This document shows positions 41,933 to 51,663 of a stretch of DNA of 64,000 nucleotides, one piece after another (the first letter of the stretch is position 1; each line of letters opens with the position of its first letter). Source of the stretch: Turneriella sp. (GTDB lineage: Bacteria > Spirochaetota > Leptospiria > Turneriellales > Turneriellaceae); NCBI GenBank assembly GCA_019186965.1, contig JABARV010000002.1, positions 440,737 through 504,736 on the forward strand, given 5' to 3'. The position numbers and the translations under genes are program-made. The notes under the pieces were generated by a model. It searched no databases, was not told where the DNA came from, and saw only the letters and a program-made list of their open reading frames with translations.

Positions 41933-44446
41933 TCAATCCTTCACGTTTTTGGGCGCCCAACGCAAAAGCATTTCGCGTAACGCGGCAAGCGTGTAAGGCT
42001 TCATGAGAAAATCGACCATGCCGCTGGATGAACAGTTTTGCCTGTTTTCGTTTGAGGCGTCGGCGGTAACAGCGATAATCCTGTAGTTTTCGCATCCGGG
42101 TAGAGCAAGTATGCGCGATGCAGTTTCAATCCCCGAAAGCTGCGGCATTTGGATGTCCATCAATACAAGATCAAATTTTTCCTGCGTAGCGCTCGCAACC
42201 GCTTCAAAACCACTCGACACAACCCGCGCATCGTACCCCAAAAGCCGTAGCGACTCTGTAATCACGATTTGGTTCACCAGCTCGTCTTCGACGACAAGAA
42301 TACGCATAGGATACTCTCCAGCGATTTTATCTGTGCTCTGGGCAGCAGGTGTTTTTGGAGAAATAGTATACCACTTTTTTTGCTCAACCGGAAGAGGAAT
42401 TTGGAAAGCAAAACGGCTGCCAACACCGATATTACTCTCGACGGAAATTTTACCACCAAACGCTTCGACAATACTTGAGGTAATCGCAAGCCCCAACCCT
42501 GTACCCCCAAAACGGCGTGCAGTTCTTTGGTCTGCTTGCATGTAGGGTTTAAAAAGTTTTCCCAAATCGTTTTCATTAATCCCAATCCCCGTATCTTCGA
42601 CAGAAAATTCCACTAGCGCAGCGTTGTGTTTAATTTCAACAAGTTTACACGTAAGCACCACTTTACCGCGCTGGGTAAATTTAATTGCGTTACCGAGTAA
42701 ATTGAGCAAAGCTTGCTTTAACCGCGCTTCGTCTGCATTTACTTTCTGTGGAAAATTAGCGGGCAAAGGATGAACAACCAATTCGAGTCTTTTATCTTTT
42801 ACCAAGGCATGCGCCACTTGCGTTATATCGTCTAAAAATTCCTGTGGAGAAAACGGCGCACTATGGAGAACAAGTTTCCCTGCGTCTATCACCGAAAAGT
42901 CGAGAATGTCGTTGATAACCGACATTAAGTGTGCACCGCTCGAGTGGATTATTTTTAGATTTTTTTCCTGCTCTATAGAGAGCGTTGATTTTTGCATTAC
43001 GTTTGCAATACCTATAATTCCATTTAGCGGCGTGCGTAATTCATGCGTCATCATTGCAAAAAATGCGGATTTCTCTCGTGTCGCATCTTCTGCAAGTGCG
43101 ACCGCTTCGCGTAATTTTTTTGTGCGTAGCTCTACTTCTATTTCTAAATCGCTTTTTTGCAATTCTGTTTTCTTAAAACTTTTTGCTAAACGTATCGAAA
43201 GCGCAGTCGCGTGCATTAAAATTAAAAGAAGAAATCCATAAGGAAGTACATACCCAGGCCCTATTAAATAATTGTTATATACAATATCGTTAATAACGGC
43301 TATTCCAGCAAAAAAGAAACCTCCGAATACCGCGAGCGTGTTTTCTCGCCGACGGATAAGCGCCGTAAAAGCAACAGTGCATGCATATAAAATTGCAATC
43401 GGTATCATTATTTCAATGGAAGGGACAAGGGCTGTTATAGTTAAAGCTGAAACAAAAGGCATTGGCAAAGCAATCAGCAAGAGGATAGAAACTAAAGCGA
43501 TACGGATTTTTCGGTGTGTATCCATAGGTAAAAGTGCTTCTAAATAATAGAGCACCGCTACCATTGCAGCTACAGCGGTAAGGTACGTAACCCGCAGCAA
43601 ATTTATCCACGACAAATTAGGGAAAACAAAATAGACTAACCTCTCTCCCGTAACGGCGGCACGCATAAGAATAGCAAAGCAGCTAACCGCAAACCAAAGC
43701 GAAGCCTTGTCTGAAGGACGCGACAAAAAAAGCGCAAAAAAATAACAAGCCATAACAAGGGTGCCACCTAAAAGGAATGCGTCGGTTAGTTGCTTGCTCC
43801 GCGTATCGATAACCATCGCCGGCATAAGCCCAATTTCAAGCGGAGTAATAAATCCACCTGCTTGGTGCGCAAAATTCGCAATTTGGACAATCACCTCTGC
43901 TTCGTTTTTGTTTTTACCCTCTGCGGGTAAATTTACGGTAATAGGTCGGTACTCGGCGCGAAAGGTATTGGCCTCTGTGGAAACAACGCCCTCTGCCGCA
44001 ACAGAGACGCCATTGTAAAAAATACGGACTGAAGTTAATTGGTACTTAACCCGCAGCGCCAGTATTTGCTGCTTAAGAAAACTGTTTTGGGGAAAAAGAA
44101 TTTTAAGCCTATACGTACCAAACCCAAGCTCGGGTGAAGAGGTGTCGCCAAGACGGTACTTCGTCCAACGCGATGGCACTTTAACAATTTGCTTGCTTGG
44201 TGGTAGGTTATTGCTTTCAAAATCAATGGGATCTAAAAGCGCATTCCAATAGAATTCCCATTCTCCATTTAACTTAAGAATTTCTTTATTAGCAAAGCTA
44301 AGCTCAGGAATGCTTTTTGCTGTGTCTCCGCGTAAATCTAAGACGCCCGCTTTAGCTTCATATTTGTAGTGTGGCGTTTGCGAGCAGTATAATAGAAAAA
44401 ACGCAAAGGGAAGAAAAAAAGATACGCGAAGATAACTGGCTTTCAT
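41933..44446 (-). CDS. Hybrid histidine kinase with 7TM-DISM sensor and receiver
   Basis: The 837-residue protein begins with a lipobox-like stretch (FFLPFAFFLLYC). A DISM-type extracellular domain (about 30-215) with the jelly-roll pattern LNGEWEFYW...VPSRW leads to seven membrane helices (about 220-410). A coiled coil leads to HisKA with MMTHELRTPLNGIIG (His near 472) and an intact HATPase (N-box LLNLLGNAIKFT; VEDTGIGI; FGGTGLGLAI). The C-terminal receiver (715-835) has acidic VVEDE, acceptor Asp in VLMDIQMP and Lys in LMKPYT. It is a complete, probably active kinase. Its sensor resembles that of the protein at 22359. Confidence 0.93.
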   Translation of the reverse strand: MKASYLRVSFFLPFAFFLLYCSQTPHYKYEAKAGVLDLRGDTAKSIPELSFANKEILKLNGEWEFYWNALLDPIDFESNNLPPSKQIVKVPSRWTKYRLGDTSSPELGFGTYRLKILFPQNSFLKQQILALRVKYQLTSVRIFYNGVSVAAEGVVSTEANTFRAEYRPITVNLPAEGKNKNEAEVIVQIANFAHQAGGFITPLEIGLMPAMVIDTRSKQLTDAFLLGGTLVMACYFFALFLSRPSDKASLWFAVSCFAILMRAAVTGERLVYFVFPNLSWINLLRVTYLTAVAAMVAVLYYLEALLPMDTHRKIRIALVSILLLIALPMPFVSALTITALVPSIEIMIPIAILYACTVAFTALIRRRENTLAVFGGFFFAGIAVINDIVYNNYLIGPGYVLPYGFLLLILMHATALSIRLAKSFKKTELQKSDLEIEVELRTKKLREAVALAEDATREKSAFFAMMTHELRTPLNGIIGIANVMQKSTLSIEQEKNLKIIHSSGAHLMSVINDILDFSVIDAGKLVLHSAPFSPQEFLDDITQVAHALVKDKRLELVVHPLPANFPQKVNADEARLKQALLNLLGNAIKFTQRGKVVLTCKLVEIKHNAALVEFSVEDTGIGINENDLGKLFKPYMQADQRTARRFGGTGLGLAITSSIVEAFGGKISVESNIGVGSRFAFQIPLPVEQKKWYTISPKTPAAQSTDKIAGEYPMRILVVEDELVNQIVITESLRLLGYDARVVSSGFEAVASATQEKFDLVLMDIQMPQLSGIETASRILALPGCENYRIIAVTADASNENRQNCSSSGMVDFLMKPYTLAALREMLLRWAPKNVKD

Positions 44447-44589
44447 ACATTAGCACGCTTGGTAAAAGTACATACGCTAAGCACAAGGCACTCTGTCACG
44501 CGTTTACAATGATTATTATTGATTGTGCTTGACCCAAACGGCATTTTCTCGGCTGTGTACCCACTACTATTTCTTTAAAAGGGGAACTT

Positions 44590-46527
44590 ATGCAAGTTGC
44601 AAAATTAAATGTAAATACTTATGTCGAAGCTATAGAACAATCGTTCAAAAATAATGCAAACCATTTAGCATTACGATATCGCGAAGGGGGAGAAGACTTT
44701 AAAACAATGACTTACGCCGAACTCGAAAAAGAAGTTCGCGTAATTGCGGCAGGGCTTGCCGCTATTGGTGTTAAGCCCAAAGACCATGTTGGGCTTATTG
44801 CCGACGTGGGGCACCACTGGACATCCGCAAACCTGGCTATACAGCTTAATGGTGCAGCTGACGTTCCACGTGGTACAGATTCTACAGGACCAGAGCTTGC
44901 GTATATTATAGACCACTCAGGAGCTGATATAGTTCTTGTCTATAATGGCGAGCAAGTAAAAAAAATTGAAGCAGGGTTAAAAAAGTACAAACACAAGGTA
45001 AAAAAATATATTGTGCTCAATAGCGACCACACCGCGAAAGGCGCAAACATAATGACGTTAAACGACCTTAAAGAAGAAGGCGAGGCGCTTATAAAAAAAG
45101 GCGGCAAAGCTTTGGCTGAATTTGAGTCGCGTGCAAGCAAAGTTTCTCCTTCCGATTTATCGTGCCTTGTGTACACTTCGGGCACAACAGGGGAACCCAA
45201 AGGCGTTATGCTCACGCATGGTAACTTTGCCTCGCAAATGCGCCTTATGCCAACCGTTCTTGGGGTAGGTAACGAAGACAGCGGACTTACACTTCTACCA
45301 CCTTGGCACGTTTTTGGGCGTATCGCAGAAATGATGTTTATCTCTGTAGGCGCATCGCTCACCTATACCGATATAAAACATATTGGCGAAGATTTACGTG
45401 CGGTAAAACCAACGTACGTTCCCGCTGTTCCCCGTATTTGGGAAGGCGTATACAACAAAATTATCGGTAACGTTAAAAAACAAGGTAAAGAACCCATTTT
45501 CAATAAATTTAAAACAGCCGCTCTTAAATTTAACCACTACACTTCAATGCTCACCGGTAAAGAAAAAAGGCCACGTAAACGGTCGTTGTTCTCGGCAATA
45601 GGCGCCCGCATTGTTGGTCTCTTGGGCGCTCTTCTGTGGTTTATCCCAAAGAAGCTGGGTGATGTTTTAGTTTTCAAAAAGGTTCTAGCGGCAACTGGAG
45701 GAAACTTAAAAGCATCAATTTCAGGCGGTGGAGCGCTACCTTCGTATATCGACGATTTTTTTCGCGCTATTGGCGTTCGTATCTTGGAAGGCTATGGACT
45801 TACAGAAACCTCGCCGGTACTTTCGATACGTCTACCTAACCGCCTTATCCCCGGCACCGTTGGGCCGTTAGTTGCCCACACCGAGTATAAACTTATCGAT
45901 CTTGAAGGAAACGATGTCACAAAAATTCCAGGCGCAAAAGGCACGTTGCACGTACGCGGGCCGCAGGTGATGCAAGGGTACTACAAAAACCCTAAAAAAA
46001 CGGCAGAGGTGCTTACTCCAGACGGCTGGTTTAATACAGGCGACCTTGTTATTATGAACCACTCCGGCGAGATTTCAATTGTTGGACGTAGTAAAGACAC
46101 CCTTGTTCTTGTCGGTGGTGAAAACGTCGAACCAACACCCATCGAAGAAAAAATGAAAGAAAGTCCATTTATCGACCACGTAATGCTTGTGTCACGTGCA
46201 TTCGGCGAAGACCAAAAAGTACTTGGAGGGCTTATCGTTCCAAACCTTGAAAACTTGGGTGAGTGGTGCAAAGCAAATGGCGTCGGCGGCAATCCGGCTT
46301 CGTGGATTAAAGACGCAAAAGTCAATGCGCTTTACCGCACAGAAATCAACAAGTATATCAACGCAGAAAACGGATTCAAGAATTTTGAAAAAGTCGGAGT
46401 ATTTGCGTTACTGCCAAAACCTTTTGAGCAAGGCGACGAGCTTAACAACACGTTAAAGGTAAAACGGCACGTCGTTAACGAAAAGTACCATAAACTTATC
46501 GACGAAATGTACAAAGCGGCCAAATAG
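44590..46527 (+). CDS. AMP-forming long-chain fatty acid-CoA ligase-like protein
   Basis: The 645-residue protein has the adenylate-forming motifs: P-loop YTSGTTGEPKGVMLTHGN near 195-212, GYGLTETSPVLS near 398-409, and the hinge DGWFNTGDLVIMNHSGEISIVGRSKD near 477-502. The length and the LPPWHVFGR segment match the long-chain fatty-acyl-CoA synthetase group. It would activate fatty acids in the cytoplasm for beta-oxidation or lipid synthesis. Ribosome site AAGGGG precedes ATG 44590. It is divergent from the hybrid kinase gene; the 140 bases between hold both promoters. A hairpin follows at 46543. Confidence 0.93.
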   Translation: MQVAKLNVNTYVEAIEQSFKNNANHLALRYREGGEDFKTMTYAELEKEVRVIAAGLAAIGVKPKDHVGLIADVGHHWTSANLAIQLNGAADVPRGTDSTGPELAYIIDHSGADIVLVYNGEQVKKIEAGLKKYKHKVKKYIVLNSDHTAKGANIMTLNDLKEEGEALIKKGGKALAEFESRASKVSPSDLSCLVYTSGTTGEPKGVMLTHGNFASQMRLMPTVLGVGNEDSGLTLLPPWHVFGRIAEMMFISVGASLTYTDIKHIGEDLRAVKPTYVPAVPRIWEGVYNKIIGNVKKQGKEPIFNKFKTAALKFNHYTSMLTGKEKRPRKRSLFSAIGARIVGLLGALLWFIPKKLGDVLVFKKVLAATGGNLKASISGGGALPSYIDDFFRAIGVRILEGYGLTETSPVLSIRLPNRLIPGTVGPLVAHTEYKLIDLEGNDVTKIPGAKGTLHVRGPQVMQGYYKNPKKTAEVLTPDGWFNTGDLVIMNHSGEISIVGRSKDTLVLVGGENVEPTPIEEKMKESPFIDHVMLVSRAFGEDQKVLGGLIVPNLENLGEWCKANGVGGNPASWIKDAKVNALYRTEINKYINAENGFKNFEKVGVFALLPKPFEQGDELNNTLKVKRHVVNEKYHKLIDEMYKAAK

Positions 46528-46542
46528 TGCCGCTTTTCTTAA

Positions 46543-46576
46543 TACACCATTGTACGCTTTTGCGCACAATGGTGTA
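46543..46576. terminator. Long hairpin after the fatty-acyl ligase gene
   Basis: TACACCATTGTACGC, a TTTT loop and GCGCACAATGGTGTA form a 15-bp stem with one mismatch. It lies 15 bases after the stop of the ligase gene and about 12 before the CHAT gene. There is no T-run after it, so termination may need help or be partial. Confidence 0.6.
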
Positions 46577-46587
46577 ACTACAAAGCT

Positions 46588-48462
46588 ATGCTGCTCTCGA
46601 TTATTGTAGATCGCGTTGGCAATACCAACATCTTCAATATCATCCAAGAAGGCGAGGTTGTAAATCCAAGGTTAAAAGCGAACGAGCGCTTACAGTCTAT
46701 TATAGACGACGACCTTATTGAAGAATACTTAGAAGAATTGGGGCGCATCGCAAATATTTCGCGCTCGCTTTCTTCATTACCACGCGGGAGCGAAGAAAGC
46801 CAAGCGCTCATTTTTCAACACCTTAACCTTGTAGATAAATTACGCGAAATTGGCGAAATTCTTTTTAGGCAATTTTTTCCCTCTCCTTTGCAAGACTATA
46901 TACGCAACGCGGAGTCGGATTATCTATATTTTCATCTTGATTCTGCACTGGCTTCGTTGCCGCTTGAAATCCTACATGACGGGACTGCATTCTTATGGGA
47001 AAAATTTTATTTAGGCAAAGCCATTAAAGGGCAAGATACAACGCTCAGCGATTTAAACCCGCGAGAAATGATTAACATGCTCATTATTGCAGACCCCAGC
47101 GAAAATCTCGAATGGGCACGCCGCGAAGGAGAGTTGCTTTTCGAGCATTTAAGCGCGAATGTAAGCCCGAAAAGAATCAACATGACCCTTATCGGAGGCA
47201 AAAGCGTCACTAAGCTTAACCTCTTAAATTCAATTTTAGACAAAGACATTATACACTATGCAGGACATTTGCATTATAGTGAAAACGCGGGCGAAAACGG
47301 TTGGCTTCTTGCCGACGATAAAATTTTTTATGCGCGTGAATTCAAAAAAAGTGGAGCGCAACCTAAGCTTATTTTTTGTAATTCATGCTTAAGCGCACGT
47401 TCCGATCAGCACGCAGGCGATTCGGCGTGGTATGCACAATTTGCCTCTGCTTTTATACGCGCTGGGCGCACGAGTTATATTGGAACAAATTGGGAACTTC
47501 CAGACCGCAGACCCACGTTGGAGTTTACTACGCATTTTTACGATAAAATCTTCAAGGGACAAACACTCGGCGAAGCGTTGCAGCAAAGCCGTTTGTACGC
47601 CCGTGAACATTTTTCGCTTAACGACTTAACATGGGCATCGTATTTGCTTATGGGAAATCCACAGCAAGCGGTTTTTCGAAGCGAAGCTCGACTTCCCGAC
47701 GTGACGCACAATATTCTTGATGTTGAAATTGTTCGAGCGCAGTATCCATACCCAATAGCTCGCGCTTTTGACGAGTTCCAATTACTTTTTTCAAAAAGCG
47801 AAAAAAAGCGCGAGCCTAGTATTGACACAATCCTCGAAGCGCTTTTTGAGCTTTTTAATCAGACTGTCTTTTTTCTTACCTCTCTTGTGCTTGCAAATTA
47901 CACTATTTTTAATTTTCCAAAAGCAATTCACTTTCCGTTTCCCGATACAGAAAAATGCCTTGGTGCTCTTTTTAATGCTTTAGGTTCTATTCGAGCGATT
48001 AAAGCGACTCCAATAGCTGTCAATTTGCTCGAAACGCTTTATGTCCACCAAGAAAACTTAACGAAAATCGCTACATACCAAAAAAAATATAAAAACGGAT
48101 CTCTTAGCACTACCGATCACGAAACTTATGTGATTACTGTACAGTACCACCTTGAATCGCTTCTCATGGATATTGATTTTATCCGCCACTATGGTTTTTA
48201 CTTTATCGTTGAACCAGGGCATCGGCAGTTAAGTTTTTTGGGAACACAGGAGAGGCATTCGCACCGCGATATTTTATTGCCTACGCAGGCAAATTCTGCA
48301 ACGTATACGGAGATACTGGAAAAGACTTCCTATTTAGTTGGCCGTTGTGTCTTTTACTCACCCGTTAAAAAAATATTTTTGGATTTATCTCCTTATATGC
48401 AGATCGATGCACAAAGCGATGGCACCTATAATTTTCGTTTCATTAAATCAAAATCGACTTAA
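46588..48462 (+). CDS. CHAT-domain (caspase-like) putative protease with unknown C-terminal region
   Basis: The 624-residue protein contains a CHAT domain at about 110-360: LASLPLEILHD, IADPSENL..., then IIHYAGHLHYSE with the expected catalytic His 227 and LIFCNSCLSA with the expected Cys 267, followed by FIRAGRTSYIGTNWELPD and GEALQQSR. Residues 365-624 form an unassigned, partly helical region opening with YPYPIARAFDEFQLLF, a pattern I loosely associate with domains attached to signalling or conflict proteins. No signal peptide or membrane segment is seen. CHAT proteases cut specific partner proteins, as in gasdermin or TPR-CHAT systems; no partner is obvious here. It ends 20 bases inside the convergent phosphorylase-like gene. 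Confidence 0.82.
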   Translation: MLLSIIVDRVGNTNIFNIIQEGEVVNPRLKANERLQSIIDDDLIEEYLEELGRIANISRSLSSLPRGSEESQALIFQHLNLVDKLREIGEILFRQFFPSPLQDYIRNAESDYLYFHLDSALASLPLEILHDGTAFLWEKFYLGKAIKGQDTTLSDLNPREMINMLIIADPSENLEWARREGELLFEHLSANVSPKRINMTLIGGKSVTKLNLLNSILDKDIIHYAGHLHYSENAGENGWLLADDKIFYAREFKKSGAQPKLIFCNSCLSARSDQHAGDSAWYAQFASAFIRAGRTSYIGTNWELPDRRPTLEFTTHFYDKIFKGQTLGEALQQSRLYAREHFSLNDLTWASYLLMGNPQQAVFRSEARLPDVTHNILDVEIVRAQYPYPIARAFDEFQLLFSKSEKKREPSIDTILEALFELFNQTVFFLTSLVLANYTIFNFPKAIHFPFPDTEKCLGALFNALGSIRAIKATPIAVNLLETLYVHQENLTKIATYQKKYKNGSLSTTDHETYVITVQYHLESLLMDIDFIRHYGFYFIVEPGHRQLSFLGTQERHSHRDILLPTQANSATYTEILEKTSYLVGRCVFYSPVKKIFLDLSPYMQIDAQSDGTYNFRFIKSKST

Positions 48463-49042
48463 GGCAATCTCGTAAAATACATCCTGCTTCGTGAAAATTT
48501 TTAGACCATTCTTTTCTTCCCTTGGGACTAATTGCGTTAGTCACGCATAAAAGAGCGCTAAAAGGAATTTTTTTCGCTGCGCAAAAATCGGCAAGCGCCG
48601 TCGCTTCCATATTTTCGACAATTGGCCGAGGGAAGTTGTCGGGAACGTAATGTGTGTTAGACAAAAATTTATCCGCGTCAAGACTCACTCCAAAGTTTTG
48701 CACAACCGTTGCTTGGGGTAAGTTTAGAAAATCGAACGCAGGTTGTGGTTTTATGCTGCGCGGTAAAAATTCTGGAAGCTCTTCCTTTGCAATTGAAGGG
48801 TATGCAAAATGGGTGGCATGGAAAAGGCGCAGATGATTTTCTTCTTTAAGAGAGCCGCACGTACCCGCTAAAAGGACGCGGGTTGGGGCTTCTATAGCCA
48901 CAAGGTGCGAAAGTGTAGCGAGGGCATTTACATGCCCAACCCCCAAAATATGCCGAGAAACACCTAAAAAATTGAAATTTTCAAAATTGGGAATTTCTTT
49001 TTCGTGGGCAACACAAAGCCAAGTATGCATCGTACACGCCAT
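48443..49042 (-). CDS. Nucleoside phosphorylase / nucleosidase family protein (MTAN- or futalosine-hydrolase-like)
   Basis: The 199-residue protein is short for the PNP/UDP superfamily (about 230). Recognisable parts are LGVGHVNALATLSHLV (substrate loop), VLLAGTCGSLKEEN (phosphate or water loop), and VENMEATALADFCAAKKIPFSALLCVTN, which contains the Met-Glu pair that binds the ribose and the conserved Asn. These match MTA/SAH nucleosidase or futalosine hydrolase more than phosphorylases. It would cleave a nucleoside in the cytoplasm. The exact substrate is unclear. Start ATG 49042 or 49030 both possible. Its 3' end overlaps the CHAT gene by 20 bases on the other strand. Confidence 0.7.
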   Translation of the reverse strand: MACTMHTWLCVAHEKEIPNFENFNFLGVSRHILGVGHVNALATLSHLVAIEAPTRVLLAGTCGSLKEENHLRLFHATHFAYPSIAKEELPEFLPRSIKPQPAFDFLNLPQATVVQNFGVSLDADKFLSNTHYVPDNFPRPIVENMEATALADFCAAKKIPFSALLCVTNAISPKGRKEWSKNFHEAGCILRDCLKSILI

Positions 49043-49083
49043 TATGAAATTGACACACCGGTCAAAGAAAAAAAATCAGTGTA

Positions 49084-50157
49084 ATGGACTCTGAATCTTT
49101 ACCAGTTGCCTCAAAAAAAGAGCGACGAAAACTTCTTATAAACAAGCTCATCCATTTAACGATTATTATGGCAGTTGCTACCGTGCTGGGAGTTTTTGCT
49201 ATAAAAATTATTTTATCGCATTACAAGCTCGAACACAAGCCGATGGAGTTGGGCGATGCCGCAAAAGGTTTTGCAACGCATTCGCGCAAAGGCACATATA
49301 TGAAGCTCGCAAACTTACACTTTCGCCTCACAGACGAAATTAGTATGCAAGTAAAGGAGCTAATTGGTGAGTCTATCCCAAAAGGAAATATCCCCTTCGT
49401 GAATTTCGACGATGTTAATTCGTTCCGTATCGATATCCTCTCGGGTGAAGCGTTTGTTAAAACAGGGATTATGGAATACATCTTCAATAACATGGTTTTT
49501 AACTACGATGGTTCGCCTCTTAAAAATATGAAGATGCAATTTTTTGACGAAGAAGAAAACGGAAAAAAAGTAAAAAAATTACGTTTGAACGGCGATATGA
49601 AGCTCGTCGTATGGCTTGGGTTTGAAATGACGGGAAAAATGTATCTTGACCGTGAAAAAACGCTGATGGTCATTGAGGCAGAACGGATTAAGTCTATGGG
49701 GAATCCGTATACCAAAGGGATTCTCGATACAGTTGGCCTTGATATGGAAAAATTGCTCCCTGTGCCGACTGGCCGTGGAATTACTATGAGGGGTAACAAA
49801 ATTATCGTAGAGCCTTTTAAAATTTTTCCTCCGCCACAAATTAGCGGCTATATAAGCGATATGCGTCTACACGACGACGGTTTACAGCTCTTTTTTTCCA
49901 GCAAAACAAAAGTCAACTTTCCACCGCTTCCCGTACGTAACGTAAAAAACTATCTTTATCTCTATAAAGGAGACGTTAAATTTGGCAAACTTACGATGGT
50001 GGATGCACGTTTGCAAATGGTCGATATGTCACAAAAAAATGATTTCGACTTTTATTTGAAGCGCTACCAATTGCCGCTTGCCGCAGGGTATTCTAAAATA
50101 ATGGGAGATGGCGCCGTTGTCGCGTATATCCCAGACTACCGCGATGTAGCAAAATAA
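49084..50157 (+). CDS. Hypothetical single-pass envelope protein
   Basis: The 357-residue protein is unrecognised. A basic cytoplasmic start (KKERRKLLINK) is followed by one membrane helix (LTIIMAVATVLGVFAIKIIL, about 27-46). The long remainder is strand-rich and probably periplasmic, with repeated patterns such as FVKTGIMEYIFNNMVFNYDG and KLRLNGDMKLVVWLGFEMTG that suggest a lipid-binding or AsmA/SMP-like beta fold. That is only an impression. It is followed 19 bases later by a small lipoprotein-like gene, and they may act together. Confidence 0.6.
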   Translation: MDSESLPVASKKERRKLLINKLIHLTIIMAVATVLGVFAIKIILSHYKLEHKPMELGDAAKGFATHSRKGTYMKLANLHFRLTDEISMQVKELIGESIPKGNIPFVNFDDVNSFRIDILSGEAFVKTGIMEYIFNNMVFNYDGSPLKNMKMQFFDEEENGKKVKKLRLNGDMKLVVWLGFEMTGKMYLDREKTLMVIEAERIKSMGNPYTKGILDTVGLDMEKLLPVPTGRGITMRGNKIIVEPFKIFPPPQISGYISDMRLHDDGLQLFFSSKTKVNFPPLPVRNVKNYLYLYKGDVKFGKLTMVDARLQMVDMSQKNDFDFYLKRYQLPLAAGYSKIMGDGAVVAYIPDYRDVAK

Positions 50158-50176
50158 TACAAACGCTATAGTTTTC

Positions 50177-50656
50177 ATGGGGGGCTGCTCGAGTTTTAAA
50201 ACAAACGCAATTTTACGGTGTTGGATGCGTTGGTGCACCTGTCTAGTTATGCTTTGTGGAGCTGTTACCCTCCATTGTAAACGCAAGTACGAAGTTTTGC
50301 CCAAGGGCGCTCAAGGAGTGCAACGCAAAGACTCGCAAGAAACAGCAGAGGGTTCAAAACAGAAAATTATCCGGCGTGATTACCAATTTAATGTGGGAAA
50401 GTCTACATTTCTTTGCGAATCACGCGAGTTTGAAAATGCGACAGCGGCAAAAGAAGCATCGAAACAAAAAATTGCCGAGCGTCCCGAAGAGGCAATCAGC
50501 CTTGGAGAAGGGATATACGCGCAAAGCGGGCGCTCCTTATGGATGCGCAAAGAAAATCGGTTTGTATGGTGCATGCTGGTGTCGAATACGCACTATAATC
50601 TTGTTGATGCAATTTTGCCTTTACGTACGGCATTCTTAAACGAACTTAAAAAATAA
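50177..50656 (+). CDS. Small hypothetical lipoprotein
   Basis: The protein has 159 residues from ATG 50177, or 143 from ATG 50225 (MRWCTCLVMLCGAVTLHC), which gives a clean signal with a spirochaete-like lipobox (AVTLH-C). The mature part is charged and Gln/Lys/Glu-rich, then has a small folded part (DYQFNVGKSTFLCESREF, GIYAQSGRSLWMRKENRFVWCMLVSN). The family is not recognised. The latter part looks like a small beta domain with two Cys. It is in line with the preceding envelope gene and the following Rossmann-fold gene. Confidence 0.55.
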   Translation: MGGCSSFKTNAILRCWMRWCTCLVMLCGAVTLHCKRKYEVLPKGAQGVQRKDSQETAEGSKQKIIRRDYQFNVGKSTFLCESREFENATAAKEASKQKIAERPEEAISLGEGIYAQSGRSLWMRKENRFVWCMLVSNTHYNLVDAILPLRTAFLNELKK

Positions 50657-50674
50657 AAACGTAAGAGGGTAGTA

Positions 50675-51520
50675 ATGAAAATACTTATCGTAGGGGCGGG
50701 CGCAGTATCGGGAAAAGCCGCAGTTAAAGCTGCACACGAACTTAACGCGACAATTATTGCGACAACAAGCAGGACCGAAAATATAGAAGGCGCAGATGAA
50801 ACTATCTACGGTATTGATCTTGAAAAAGCCGATGCGGTTTCTAAAATACTCGCAGACCCACGCGTAAAAAATATCGACTATGTAATTTACATACCCGCGC
50901 GCGGCGAAGTTGGTATGGATGTAACAGAGGCGACAGCAGAAATGATTCCTCCTTCGCTATCGTACTCCGTTATTCCATACCTTCAATTAACAAACGCGCT
51001 AAAACCAAAACGGACAATCGCGCTTTCGGGATTTATGGCGCTACCAGCAATGGCGCGTATTTACGGCGCAATGACATTTACTAAAGTTGTGATGGAGGAA
51101 TTAGCGGTACGGCACCCTGAGCGTCTTCAAATTATTCGCATCGGAATGTTTTATTCTAATTCGGTACGGGGGATTGCCCTCTTGGCGCAACGCCGTTTCA
51201 CCCGTGAAAAAAATTTTCAGAGCGCATGGAAAGATGAATGGAAGGCGTCGGGAAAAAAATTTAGCGAGTTCTTTTTTGATAAAAACTACCGTTCAGAAGA
51301 AGAAACTTATAAGGAGCACGCGCAGGGAATTCCATTCCGCCCCACTGGGCCAGACGACATCACAAAAGCTTTTAAACTTGCGTTAAATGGCGAAAAAGCG
51401 CCTATAATCAATGTTTTGGGTGCATGGCAGTGGGTTGAAAACAAAATGCCACAATTGCCCAATGAAATTACCTCGCGGCTACATTTGATTCCAAAAAATA
51501 TATATTCTGTGTTAGCGTAG
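50675..51520 (+). CDS. NAD(P)-binding Rossmann-fold protein (atypical SDR)
   Basis: The 281-residue protein begins with a dinucleotide-binding fold (ILIVGAGAVSGKAAVKAA, residues 3-20), an acidic beta-2 end and the pattern of extended or atypical SDRs (IALSGFMALPAMARIYGAMTFTKVVMEELAVRHPERLQIIRIGMFY). The YxxxK catalytic pair is not obvious (YGAMTFTK is near). It may be a reductase or a non-catalytic NAD-binding protein. GAGGG precedes ATG 50675. The stop TAG is fused to a copy of the GGATTTCCATAGCT repeat. Confidence 0.65.
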   Translation: MKILIVGAGAVSGKAAVKAAHELNATIIATTSRTENIEGADETIYGIDLEKADAVSKILADPRVKNIDYVIYIPARGEVGMDVTEATAEMIPPSLSYSVIPYLQLTNALKPKRTIALSGFMALPAMARIYGAMTFTKVVMEELAVRHPERLQIIRIGMFYSNSVRGIALLAQRRFTREKNFQSAWKDEWKASGKKFSEFFFDKNYRSEEETYKEHAQGIPFRPTGPDDITKAFKLALNGEKAPIINVLGAWQWVENKMPQLPNEITSRLHLIPKNIYSVLA

Positions 51521-51521
51521 G

Positions 51522-51538
51522 ATTTCCATAGCTATTCA
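51522..51538. repeat. TTCCATAGCT repeat at the end of the SDR-like gene
   Basis: The sequence TAGGATTTCCATAGCTA lies right on the stop codon of the gene ending at 51520. It shares ATTTCCATAGCTA with 3313-3325. As with the palindrome at 3255, it is placed at a gene end. No second arm is complete here. Confidence 0.45.
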
Positions 51539-51546
51539 GGAATTTG

Positions 51547-51621
51547 TGTAAAATAACGTGCAAAAGTTCGCAAAAAAATTGCTCAGGCGAGTTCCGGCGT
51601 ACCCACTTAAGTGGTTACGCC
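51547..51621. repeat. Half copy of the nested inverted-repeat element plus a near-palindrome
   Basis: Bases 51547-51599 resemble the reverse complement of about 31526-31578: CAAAAAAATTGCTC and GCGAGTT are shared, with the flanks drifting. The adjoining 51596-51621 is a 26-bp near-palindrome (GGCGTA, CCACTTAAGTGG, TACGCC) with one mismatched pair. Both lie in the gap before folE2 and contain no gene. Confidence 0.6.
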
Positions 51622-51663
51622 CAAATTATGGCTTACTTTTGTATTCTTTAGTACCTTAACTAT

